A model generated the notes under the pieces. The model worked only from the letters and a program-made list of their open reading frames with translations. It was not told the origin of the DNA and did not search any database. Shown here piece after piece: positions 27,101 to 37,508 of a DNA stretch of 64,000 nt. The position numbers were made by a program, and so were the translations under genes. Source of the DNA: Vanilla planifolia (lineage: Eukaryota; Streptophyta; Magnoliopsida; Asparagales; Orchidaceae); the NCBI GenBank assembly GCA_023846275.1, contig CM043875.1, forward strand, positions 39,648,633 through 39,712,632, read 5' to 3'. Numbering within the stretch: the first letter of the stretch is position 1; each line of letters opens with the position of its first letter.

Positions 27101-30100
27101 GCTTTGTTTATCATTAATGGTATGTTCTTGATTTTCTTAAGGAGATGAGTGGTTGTAAGCCAACAAATACTCCAATTGATTTCAATCTGAAGCTTGAGGA
27201 TGAGAAGGAAGGTGATCTCATGAATACAATTCACTATAAAGAACTAGTAGATAAATTGATCTCTCTCTCTCTCATTCATGGCTAAATATTTTGTTTGTTG
27301 TAAGATAAGCCAAGTTATGCATTCTTTTCACAAGAAAGATTCTAAAGAAATTTACCAAATTCTTCGATATTTGAAGAGCACTTTAAGGAAAGTCTACTTT
27401 TAAAAGATCCTAAACTAGAGCATTAAGATATATGCCATTGTAGATTGGGTTGGGTTGGTTATTGACAGAAGGTTTACTTCTAGATATTACTTATGTTTGA
27501 GAAATTTGGTTACATGAAGAAACAAAAAAATCAAATATAGTTACATGGAGCAATATTGAAATGGAATACAAAACAATGATTAACATAGTTTGTGAGATGT
27601 TTTGGGTGAAAATGATCCTCGAAATGCACTAGACACCAATTAACATGCCAATAATATTATATTGTGATAAAAAAAATTGTTATTACTATTACATGGAATT
27701 TGGTCTAACATGACCACACAAAAGCATGTAGAGATTGATAGAAACTTCATTAGGGTGAAGATTGGTTGTCAAATTATTTGTGTATCTTTTATCCCCATTA
27801 TATAACAAATAGTTGATGTACTCGCTAAAGTAGGTTGGGCATGATTGGTTATCTAACTGTTTGTACTTAATTTTGAGCTTTTTTGAAGTAGTTGGGCATG
27901 ATTGATATCTATGTACTTAGTTGAGAAAGGTGTCAAATCTATAAGAGTTAATTAGATAATTTTAAGATTTTTTTAATTTTATAGATTATAATAAATCTAA
28001 AATATTTATTAAAATCTAGAATATTTTATAGAATCTAGAATGTTATTTTAAAATATTTTACTTCAACTTTTTTTATCATTAAACTTTTTATTTGATAGGT
28101 AGTTATTATTTGCATGGATATTTTTTATCTATTTATTATTATATTCAATTATTTGTAATTTGTAATTGAAGTAGTAATTATTATTTTTTTTTCTTTGTAA
28201 AAGCTACCTTCTTATAGTTAATGGGGTGAATCAATTCTTGAACAAGGAAAATGCTGTCAACAATCTCTCCTAGTAATAAGGCCATTTAATTTGTATTGAT
28301 GATTTTATTTAATAGCTAGGCTTTTGGCAAGGGAGAATTCTTTTTACAGTGATACAAATTGATAGTTCAAAAATCATTTCAGTAGTTTGTGGCATGGATT
28401 TTTAGGAAAGAGAGAAATGGATGTAGAAATGAAATGCTTTGGGTAAGTATATCACAAGAATTTTTATAACATGAAAAAGATCATACTTGATAATCTTCTG
28501 CCTGAGTAATGACAGGATCACAAAATATTTGTGGTTTAGTTAGTGTTTTTTTTTTTGGTTATCTTCCACAATTAGATATGTTAGAATTAGAAAGAGTATT
28601 ATTGGAATTAGCATTAGGCAACTTATAAACTTTATGAAAGACAAGTGGATCAGCCATACGCAAAGCACTATTAAAATTACTACTAAGGTTTTGAAAACGA
28701 AAGAGAATGAATGCGACAACTTTCCAAATCATGTATAGAAATTAGGAAAGGTGACACCAATGTTCCCATTTGCAGTGACTGCTAAAGAAGGTTTATACAG
28801 ATCTTATTCAGCTAAATTGGGCTCCAAAGTCAACTGCTCTTTGTGAAGGCGAACATCACTATTGATTCATTGAAAAAATTACATAATGGTGACCATTTAA
28901 GAAAATCTTCATAAAAAAGACTTCATAAGTATGAGTGATGTACAAAAATGTGTTGCACAGATCTTTATGAAGATGAATTATGATAATTAAATGCAAGTTG
29001 GTATTGTCAACAAAGAATCAACCTTTGGTTTTAGATTAATAACAAGAAGAGCTACAAATCACAGATATGGTAGGAAAAATATTTTGAAATTTCTCAATCA
29101 TTGTAGATTTGATTTGGTCAATGAAAGACCATCCTTTTCTTAGTAAAGAGTAGTAGTAAACCTCTAAGGAAAGAGCATGTTTAAAGATCAAGGTTGGAAT
29201 TTTAAGATTTCAACTTGGTAAGAGCATCATGAAAGGATTTAATCCTTGAAAGGGCCACAAGCAAAGATGCAAGATCATGAACCTCAAAGCTCACCACCAA
29301 GGAAAATTCGAATAGTCACATAAAACCTCGTGAAGCAAATGAGTGAAGAAAACTATTAATTGGGGTAAGATCCTATCCCGAGTGGAGAAGATGCTCCTCC
29401 GAAGCAAAATAGTGGCAGGTCACACTACAGGCAATAGAAAATAGTTGGTATACAAAGAAAAAGGAATTGCCACCAATTTGTTTGTTAGAAATGCTAGTTG
29501 AGAAGAGCCCCATAATCGAATCACACCTGCATGACTACATTTAGAAAATAGGAGTGCATTTTCTATTTATCAAAGTTTATGATGCTGACTTGTTTTGGAC
29601 ATTCCTCTTGAAATGTTAATCGAACTTCTGAGCTCTTTTTATTTTTTTTCTTAATTATTATGATATTTATATTCAAGCTTGATGACATCAAAGTCTTGTG
29701 TTAATTTTTATAGTCAAGCTTTGATGAAATCATAAATCTTAAAATCAGATGGCTTTTCCAAATGGGATATTGTTGGTGATCCAAGTTATATTGATATTTT
29801 TATTTTTATGAATGAAGAATTGGCATAGTCAACCTTTCACTCATCATGACATTACAATCTTATTATAATTATATAGTCAAGCTTTCTCCCATGATGACAT
29901 TACAATCTTAAAAGTGGGTGGCTGTTCACATAAGAAAGACACATTGTTGGTGATCCAAACTATATTGATGTTTTGAATTTTTTACTGAAGAATTGCCAAA
30001 CATAAATTCATGTGTGTAGGTTAATGACCAAATAGTTATTATCATTTATATGCATGGCAACCTAAATTGCTGTCTTTTTTTCCTCTTGTGTTGGAAACTT

Positions 30101-33100
30101 TTAAGACTTACCCAAGACTATATATATATTCCTTTTTTATATGAAAGAAATGTTTTTCTTATGTGATCTCTTGCATTAGTTAGCGGCATCCCCATTTTTT
30201 TGTTACAAGCATGTTTTCCTTATGGACATAACATCGATAATGTTAATGGTCTCTCGCTTATCACAACTATTAAAGTCGTAGTTCTGTGCCCCCAAATTCC
30301 CTCTAATTTTGAAATAGCATTTTTTCAAATTTTAGGCAATTCATGCAAACCTTTTTTTTCTAATTTTATGGCTTGCACAAGTGCAAACTAGATACCATTA
30401 TCGAGAATTTTCTTAATCCCCTGTTCATTCAATCTTTACAGCGAATGGTATTATTTTTTCTTTATAATGAAGATCATGCTGATAATGAATTATGCATACT
30501 TCAATCTCCTTTTCACGTAGTTTTCATGTTGTTTTTGACGGGAGTTTTCAAAGCTGTGTTCAGTAGGAAAAAGAAAATAAGATAGAATATCAAGCATCAT
30601 AATGGAGGAAGTATCATATCTAGTTTGAGCAGCTTTCCTTTAGTCATTTGATTATTTTGGATTAAAAAGTTTGTTGAAAGGTTTTCTTTAGTGAATCTGC
30701 TTGTAAAGATGAATGAAACTTATCCATTTTGTTGCATTTAAATGGTAAGGCAGTGTTTCCGTTCAATTTTTCTTCACGCATGTCCAATATAGCACCCAAT
30801 TTTTTGTCAATGCCATGGTATTGAACAAGCATTTCATGAGGAATCTTTTTGTGGTTTCATCCTTGTTTTGAGCTGTGGCGGTTGCTTCATGGTTACATAT
30901 GTAATACCGACTCAGTTAATGTTTTGTATTACAATGAAGCAAGTGATTCATTAATAGGTGAACAGAATGACAAGCTATTCATGAATACTAAACTGCTTTT
31001 CTAAATGTGAATATTCTCCGTTTATGTAGATTTTTTGAACCTCCTTGATAATGATCATTTCTCCGATTGGAAGTTCGCTTTGGCTTCTGTAAAGAATTGT
31101 TTAAGTTTTGGATTTGTTTGGGTCAATTTTTAGTTCATTTAGAGCTGCTCAAGTACTTTGAAAATTCAAAGAGCATTATAAGAAAATCATTACATTTTGT
31201 CAACTAGATCAGATCTGTATATATTATATTCTAGGATGAACCGTGAAACTTTACATGGAATACTTGGTTCTTCTACTTTTCTTCGTGCATTTTTATTAAC
31301 ACTTTTATTGACAATGGTCACCAGCCAAACTATGGAAACCAACCTGCCAGAGTAAGTTGTTCTTTTTAATAATCTTATACCGGTTGCTAACCTGCTTTCA
31401 CTAATTTTTCTATGTATATGGAGCTGAACTTTTAGTCTTTGTATGTTGTCAGTTTGAGCAGATATATGATACAATAACGTGTTAATACCTCGCACATATT
31501 GAACTTTGCTCGTCTTAATGCCACACATATTGGCCTTTGCTTGAGAGTTTTTTTTACAATAAAATAAGGTTTTTTTTTAGAGAATTGAAGTATAGCTTTT
31601 TTCAGTAGCTATTAATAATGTCTCTGTTGGAAATGGTTATTTTATTTTTATGTGCTTTGTCAATTTGATGTGGATGTCGGATCACGGGTCTGCAAAACTG
31701 TAGTGGATACATAGCTCTTTATTAGAATTATGATCATAAGGTAATCTTGTGGAGTAGTTGTGATTTCTTGACCCAATTGTTTCCTTTTAACAAATTGCCT
31801 AATGCATTGCTGCTTCCATTCTATGCTTAGCTTCTTTGTCAAATATATTATGTTTATTAGTTCAGCAATGAACTGTAAAGCAATTTTGTTGTGATAATTT
31901 CCCTAATGTTCTGTTGAAATTGTTCCTTTTGTGATAACACATCACTTTATTTTGAAAATGATTCAAATGCAATCCTGTGGCACATGTATTTGCATATGAT
32001 TAATTGCGTTGCAGTGGCTCAAAATAAGCTTCCATTTGATAATACTTCTCATCTATGTTTCCTACAGCACATCAAAACTATTAGCAATCTAATTGTTTTG
32101 AGTAAAGATTTAAAAAAAAAAAAAAAAAACCACTGCGGCTCTGTTTGATAGTAATGCTTGTGATTGAAAATAGCTCTTAAAAACATGTTTTGAAAAGAAG
32201 TTTTTGAAAAAGGGGTATTTCATGCGAGTGAAAAAGTAATTATAAAAGTTGTTTGACTAATTTTTCTTCAGTGCTTTGAAACATAAAAAGGAAAAGAAAG
32301 GTTTTTTTAAGCGGCAAACAACTAGAGCCTAAATGAATTTGGTTGTGCATAAGAATCAAACTAATAAATGCCATTAGATAATTTTCTTACAGCTATTTTT
32401 TGATGAATTCAGCTCAAGTTTGAGCTACTTGTTTAGAAGTTAAGCATTTTTTAACATGTATAGGAATTCCCACACCCTTTCGTTTTAAAAAGCTCCAAGG
32501 TTTTACTTGTCTATTTCTATATCACCTATAACACCTGTATAAGCAAGCTGAAGCTAATTTCTTTTAGATGTTTGTCATCCTTGATCAACAACTGCTTTTG
32601 CTTATCTACATTAACTTTGAGACTTACACTTCATGTTTGCCTTCTATTTTGTAATCTTCTTATACAAAACTTTGTCCCCACTAAGGATAACAGCATATTG
32701 ACATGCCCTGTATTACAACAGTAGCTCGAATCGCATTAGTGAAACCCGACAAGGCACGAGGGGTGGAGGATGTTATCCTTAGAGCAGCTCAAGCGGGTCA
32801 GATAGGTGAAAAGGTCTATGTTCTATTTCTTACTTGAATAATCTTCAACATGACATTGCCTCAGCAGAAAAAAAAAAAAAAAAAAAAAAAAAAAATTATA
32901 TATATTTTTTTTTCTGCACCTACAGGTTTCAGAGGATAGGCTTATTTCACTTCTGGAGCAGATCAACACCCAAACCACCAAACAGACCAAAGTTACTGTT
33001 AGTATATTGAAACATCTCTGCAACTATTGATATAATCTGTTCTTCACCAGCTAACTGCATTTGAATCAAATTGATTCCCAGATTCAAAGGCGTCGGAGTG

Positions 33101-33120
33101 TTCTTGAAGACGATGATTAG
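18192..33120 (+). CDS. PDCD5: PDCD5 / TFAR19-family DNA-binding protein
   Basis: This encodes the plant programmed-cell-death-5 homologue, a small helical protein of nucleus and cytosol (archaeal to human family, about 115-135 residues). Exons: 18192-18194 (ATG only), 19869-19934, 20024-20073, 20268-20332, 32722-32813, 32926-32997, 33082-33120. Every junction has GT...AG and keeps frame, giving 128 residues. Exon 2 reads DPELEAIRQRRMQELMAEHG, the family's hallmark N-terminus. Later segments read EAEERRQLMLSQILSAEARE, LARIALVKPDKARGVEDVIL and VSEDRLISLLEQINTQTTKQ. The end is IQRRRSVLEDDD, the usual basic-then-acidic tail. The first exon is the least certain: exon 2 must be entered in phase 0, and an ATG immediately followed by GTATTT at 18195 fits and would give Met-Gly-Asp-Pro. 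Intron 4 (20333-32721, 12,389 bp) is full of transposon debris. Donor 5 (GTCTAT) is weak. The frame is intact throughout. Confidence 0.93.
18195..19868 (+). other. PDCD5 intron 1
   Basis: The inferred first intron (1,674 bp) begins directly after the proposed start codon with GTATTT and ends TCAACTAG. It includes a 21-base A run at 18509-18529. The open frame on the minus strand at 19124-19396 has no recognisable domain. The call depends on the ATG-only exon being correct. Confidence 0.55.
22745..23270. repeat. TGG-rich imperfect tandem repeat
   Basis: About 0.5 kb with dense, irregular repetition of GGTGGT, GGTCAATGGTGG and GATGGTTGG motifs, ending with a short (GAT)n run near 23200. It is purine/GT biased on the plus strand and lies inside PDCD5 intron 4. 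It has no coding signature in any frame beyond repeat-driven chance. Confidence 0.7.
24208..24225 (+). other. copia primer-binding site remnant
   Basis: ACATGGTATTAAAGCAATG resembles the TGGTATCAGAGC primer-binding site for initiator tRNA-Met with a few changes. It lies at the position expected between the left LTR and gag of the copia remnant that follows. Confidence 0.5.
24210..27927 (+). mobile_element. Ty1-copia retrotransposon internal region, decayed
   Basis: On the plus strand the domains come in copia order, with many stops and frameshifts. Gag: KLNRQNYLKWAQSMRLVINN near 24385-24450. Integrase core: FIDDYIRLSWVYLIKEK near 25351-25400. Integrase C-terminal part: NIGKLNYRVTKSVFFGH near 25801-25850. 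Reverse transcriptase: 26549-26833, including GIDYVEMFDPVAKLNIVR and LKQTYVKNAFLNRNLKEVYI; the catalytic YVDD box near 26971 reads YVND. RNase H: DWVGLVIDRRFTSRYY near 27445 and TQKHVEIDRNFIRVK near 27719. Integrase-before-RT order separates copia from gypsy. It is inserted in PDCD5 intron 4 in the sense direction. It cannot encode working proteins. Confidence 0.88.
27928..28230 (+). mobile_element. probable right LTR of the copia remnant
   Basis: It starts TGTCAAATC directly after a purine-rich GAGAAAGG (polypurine-tract-like) that follows the end of RNase H coding. The later part (TATTTATTATTATATTCAAT, then TAATTGAAG) resembles sequence just before the primer-binding site at 24208, consistent with the 3' halves of an LTR pair. 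The alignment is by eye and the right edge is approximate. Confidence 0.4.
29660..30010. repeat. degenerate tandem repeats in PDCD5 intron 4
   Basis: A motif of the form ATAGTCAAGCTT...ATGACATTACAATCTT recurs near 29673, 29711, 29830 and 29877. A larger unit including TATTGTTGGTGATCCAA and ATATTGATGTTTT appears twice, at about 29706-29850 and 29872-30000. No coding potential is apparent. Confidence 0.6.
32137..32329. mobile_element. MITE-like element (hAT-type ends)
   Basis: The left end GGCTCTGTTTGATAG and the right end, read in reverse complement, GGCTCTAGTTGTTTG form imperfect terminal inverted repeats enclosing 193 bp. The interior carries GAAAATAGCTCTTAAAAACA-like sequence and no coding frame, as in non-autonomous hAT elements. 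An 8-bp target duplication was looked for and not seen, possibly through decay. An A run (32112-32129) lies just outside the left end. Confidence 0.5.
32814..32925 (+). other. PDCD5 intron 5 with A/T hairpin
   Basis: A 112-bp intron with a weak donor (GTCTAT) and a good acceptor (CACCTACAG). GCAG plus a run of 28 A (32864-32895) faces a T run plus CTGC (32905-32917), giving 13-bp perfect inverted arms in the transcript close to the acceptor. Confidence 0.8.
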
Positions 33121-34389
33121 GAGAACGTTTGCTCTCTATTGGTTGAAATCTCCTTTGCCATGGATTGGAGAATGTTTGCTATTGAATCTGATGCACTGAA
33201 ATGGTGATGGGCTTTGTAGGGTTTGTGTTGCTGGAATTATTTGCCTGCACTAAAGCATATGAGCTATCTGCTACTTATAACAAGTTTGTGTTTTTTGTTC
33301 ATTGAGCTGGAGATTTATGGTGAATTTGTTTTGGGTTGTGATGTTTTTAACATTGTGTTGAAAAGATTTGTTTTTATGAAGGTTTCTTGGGAAGAATTTT
33401 GAAGAAACTGTTGTGTAGAAGATCTATTGGCAGTGATAGCTTTGAGAAACACGGTTAGGGTTTGCTGTTTTATTTGGATAGATTGAGATTTTGGATGTGT
33501 TTTATCAATTTTTGTCTAAAAAATAGATTATGTAATAGTTATATTCTGCTTGAGAATTCTAATCTTTAGGCCATGTTAAAGAGAAAACAAAATTGGAATA
33601 TACTCTCAAATAGTTTACTTATGTTTATATATTTTTTTAATTTTATTTTTAGATCTTCTTTTCAAACTCTTAAATTATTTGAGAAAAAAGCATTTGAGAA
33701 GTTAATAAAGGAAATTAGATTAGGTTGATTAGCTTTCATAAAATGAGCCCTAATATGATTGGAATGGGAGCTTTTAAAAATAGAAGAGCTAAGGTGTTTG
33801 TTAGAGGATTGGATGGTTTGTTGAGACATTTTCTAGAAGCCTTCATGTCATGCTTTAATTTTTTTTTGTCTAATAATACAAATGATAAAGAATAATAGAT
33901 TTAGACTATAATTAATTTAAATTCATCTACCTAACTTTTCAAAAAAAAAATATTTTATTTTATTTTCTAATTTTCTTGCTTGTTTTTCTCATGCATTACT
34001 AATTCAAATTCTTTGCAAATTAATTTTTTTTCTAAAGGTTTCAATACTCTACTTATTGTAGCAACTTATTCTTCTCCCTCTACTTTCTTATTTAAATTCT
34101 ATTATTTAGTTATTCTTTTTTCTTCAAACATTTTCTTAGCTTCTTATTTTTATTTTAGTTCTTTCTTCTTATTGAAATTTTCTACATTCTATATTTTATC
34201 TAAAATAAATAACATATGTGAAGTTATAAGTTTCTTTCAATAATATTGATTAAACTGTCGATGATTAGGTATGCATAAATGATATTAAAATTTTAATATA
34301 TTATTTTTCATCTAGAGTTAAATCAGATACTAACTTCAATTTTTTGAATTAAATATTAATATCTATCTTGGAATTGATCTTTCTTAACA
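33121..34389. other. PDCD5 3' UTR and AT-rich flank
   Basis: The 3' UTR of PDCD5 should occupy the first few hundred bases after the stop codon. No canonical polyadenylation signal stands out. From about 33.6 kb the sequence is AT-rich with no supported gene; the open frame at 33980-34243 is a low-complexity Phe/Ser/Leu translation of T-rich DNA. Confidence 0.55.
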
Positions 34390-35006
34390 TGCTATACAAT
34401 AAGGTCCTATAGATAACCAATTCAATATTTTCACATTTCTTTGAATCTCTCTTTCTAACTCAAACTCATCAACTTTAAATGTGATCTATTTCTCATCATA
34501 TTGTGGTACCATTATATTGATATTAACTTTTCTAGTCAAGGTATCAACAGCTATATTAACTTTTTTAGGATTATTTATTTTTTCTAAATAATAATCTTTA
34601 ATAAGTTCTAATCATTTTTCATCCCATATTAAGTACTCTTTAAGTAAAAATATATTTCAATTTTTTATGATTAATTATTATCTCAAATTTCACATGTTAC
34701 ATACAATAAGGTCATATAAATAATTAATACAAAATTTTCACAATTCTTTGAATCTTCCTTTCTAGCTCAAACTCATCAACTTTAAATGTGATATATTTGT
34801 CATCATATTGTGACACCACTACATTAATATTTACTTTTCTAGTCAAACTATCAACAACTATATTGACTTTTTTAGAATTATATATTTTTTTCTAAATAAT
34901 AATCTTTAATAAATTTTGATCCTTTTTTTTTCATCTCATATTAAATACTTTTTAAGCAAAAATATATTTCAACATTTGATGATCAATTAATATCTCAAAT
35001 TTCACA
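34390..35006. repeat. about 307-312 bp tandem duplication inside gypsy RNase H region
   Basis: Two direct copies, at about 34390-34695 and 34697-35006. Matching landmarks include ACAATAAGGTC (34396 and 34703), CAAACTCATCAACTTTAAATG, TATTGTG, CTAAATAATAATCTTTAATAA and TCTCAAATTTCACAT (34681 and 34993). On the minus strand both copies encode decayed versions of the same RNase H to linker segment of a gypsy element, so the duplication arose within or after insertion of that element. Confidence 0.85.
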
Positions 35007-36400
35007 TCATTAATATAATGTCTCTAGATATTCAAGATAGAAATAAAATGGATAATTTCTTTCATAAGATTTCAATTGTTTAAAGGCACAAGTTATTACT
35101 TTTTCCAAATTGAATTAAAATAAAACCAAATCTTTAAAATGATGTATCATTATAAATTGATTTCCCTCAGTTTTGTTTGGGACAAATAAAATTGGAGCTA
35201 ATATTAATGTTTCTTTTAGTGATTAAGAAATTCCTTCAAAGGATATTTCCATCCAAACTTTATTATTCTTTATGTTAACCTAATCAAAGGTATGCTATAT
35301 ATGGAAAATCTTTAATAAATTTTCAATAATAACTAGTTAAACCTAAAAAACATTTGATTTCAAACACACTGATAGGTTAAGGACAATTCACAATCATTGG
35401 GATTTTTTAAAAATCTACAAAAATGCCTTGAACACAAATAACATATTCCAAAAATACCACTTGGGATAAGAAAAACTAAAAATTTGAAAATTTAGATATA
35501 AATGATGTCTACTTAATGTTTGTAGAACAATATGTTAGTGCTTTACATGATCTTCAATAAAATTTTAAATATATCAAAATATTATCAATAAATACATTCA
35601 CAAATTGATTCAAATGCTTTTTAAATACTTTATTCAATAAGATTTATAAATGTTACAAGTGCATCAATTAAGCTAAATGACAACTCTGAGAATTTAAAAT
35701 GCCTATATCTACCTTTAAAAATGGTTTTAAGTATGACTTCTTCTTTTAACTTCAATGCATAATTTCCAAATTGTAAATCTATTTTTAAAAATATATCAAC
35801 ACCTTATAATTGATCAAACATATCATCTATCCTTGATGAAAGATACTTATTCTTAGTAGTGCTTTTATTTATTTTTGCAATCAATGTACATTTTAAGGAT
35901 GCAATCTTTCTTCTTTATAAATAGAATAGGTGCTCTCAATTAAATCACATTGGATCTATTGAACCTCTTATTAAACAAACCTTAGATTTGGACTTTCACT
36001 TGTTATAAATCAAAAAGTGTCATTGTATGTAAATTCAATTTCAATTTCTCTTTTAGGAGGAAGTCTAAGCAACATTTTTGAAAACAGATTTAGATACTCA
36101 TAAACTAACATCACATTGTATAGCATTCAAAACTTTTCATTTATAACAACAAAAGATAACAAAAATTCATTTTTTTAGATAACAATTTTTATACCTTTTG
36201 ACACAAATCTGAAAGGAATTTTTCTTTCTTCATCACATTAAACTATTACTTCTCTATCTTAAGATTTTAATTTTACTTCTTTTTAGCATAATCAATTTTA
36301 ACTTAAAGTTTATATAACATGTTCATCCCTAATACAATATCAAACTCTATTATCAACTCAATGAAAGTATTTTTCTTGAATTTTAGTATACCTTTATAGA
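34390..36400 (-). mobile_element. Ty3-gypsy protease-RT-RNase H remnant (decayed)
   Basis: On the minus strand, reading from high to low coordinates: EFDIVLGMNML near 36340-36320 (protease to RT linker); APILFIKKKDCILKMYIDC near 35940-35880 (start of RT); LKETLILAPILFVPNKT near 35220-35180 (start of RNase H); FKQLKSYERNYPFY near 35080-35050 (RNase H core); then KVNIVVDSLTRKVNIN near 34870-34820, the end of the RNase H region, which is present twice. Stops and frameshifts are frequent. Integrase is not recognised below 34.39 kb. Confidence 0.8.
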
Positions 36401-36559
36401 CATTTATATTCTTTGCTTTTATTTCCATTAGAAAATTTAATTACTAATGAGTTTCTCATACATTTTAGTTTCATAGATAAAAGATCATATTAATTATTTT
36501 ATTCATATTAGTTAGGTATTTATAAAAATTTTGATCATAGTTGTTAGAAAGTAAAGCAA

Positions 36560-37437
36560 AGGTTCTTTAAAAAGCTACTATCAAACTACTTAAAACACTT
36601 TTCCAAATAGCTTAAAAATTATTTTAAAATAGGTGCTTGCAATGACGCATATAATGGCTAGTTAATTAGCTATTAGGTAGGATTGACTAGAGTCATTTGA
36701 TCAAATTAAAGTTCTGAACTGTTAGATTAAAACCAATAAAAATGGATGAGCTTTGATGGTTAGATTAAGGTGGATTATATCTAAGAAATCCAATGCAGTT
36801 GGACTAGATATGGATCATTCAATTATTTAACGATAAAGTCGGGAATGCTTGTAACTGTAAGATTCAAACTAGATAATTCGAAGCTACATGATTCAAGGAC
36901 AAAGATTTCAAAAAGTGGAAACAATAAAGGACATCTGATTAAGTCAAACATGATCTTGTTCATTCGATCAAAGAATCAAAGCAAAGGTTATAGGAGGGTG
37001 AGTTTGTAGTTGTCTGATTAGCAATTGGATGGCAAAAATTTGCTTATTCCTTAGATAGAGAGGCGGTGGAGACTTTAGTCCCACATTATAGAAATTGAAA
37101 AGATTATGCACTTTATAATATTTTTTGTAGTTATTATATGCAAACCTAATTGGGATTGGGTCCTCTCTTATGTTCTTAGGATTTTATCATCTGCATACTC
37201 AATTGTTATATGTTAGTTCATGTACGAGTTAGACTCAACCCATATGCATACTTGGTTTGAGTGCTGCCTGACTTGATCCTTTGCTTTATCCCATCTAGTT
37301 AAGGATTGTACCATCACCAAGATCAGGCTTGACCCGATTTGGTTCTAGCTATCTTCTTACCTGAGGCTTGCGAGTTCTTGCTCGGGCTTGCCCAACTCGA
37401 GAGTTTTGCATTTAGGCACAAGCTTGGGATGTAGTGG

Positions 37438-37439
<2 letters not shown>
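36560..37439 (+). repeat. LTR-like dispersed repeat, copy B
   Basis: A moderately GC-richer segment contains TTTAGTCCCACATTATAG (37075-37092), then TTATAATA (37113-37120), in a promoter-like arrangement, followed by leader-like sequence. The same order occurs on the minus strand at 12.09-12.54 kb. No coding remnant is seen. The GTCCCACAT plus TATA pair resembles plant snRNA promoter elements but no snRNA body follows. Confidence 0.35.

Positions 37440-37507
<68 letters not shown>
37440..37507. repeat. (TA)n microsatellite
   Basis: An uninterrupted TA run of about 68 bases. It directly abuts the right side of the LTR-like segment. Confidence 0.95.

Positions 37508-37508
<1 letters not shown>

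Larger units (their letters stand above)
20333..32721 (+). other. PDCD5 intron 4, 12.4 kb, transposon-inflated
   Basis: The donor is GTGAGT at 20333 and the acceptor TACAACAG ends at 32721; the exons on either side join in frame. It holds a TGG-rich repeat (22.75-23.27 kb), a decayed Ty1-copia element (24.2-28.2 kb), tandem repeats at 29.66-30.01 kb and a MITE-like element (32.14-32.33 kb). Stretches at 20.7-22.7, 28.3-29.6 and 30.1-32.1 kb hold no recognised gene; parts at 20.7-21.3 and 28.7-29.5 kb are less AT-rich than the rest. Confidence 0.85.

Noticed and set aside
33980-34243. 87-codon open frame with Phe/Ser/Leu-rich translation as a membrane protein
   Set aside because: It is low-complexity translation of T-rich DNA without conserved motifs.
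37078-37120. snRNA-type promoter (GTCCCACAT upstream element plus TATA about 24 bp later)
   Set aside because: No U-snRNA or 7SL-like sequence follows, and a similar arrangement occurs in the LTR-like copy at 12.1-12.5 kb, so it is more likely part of a repeat.
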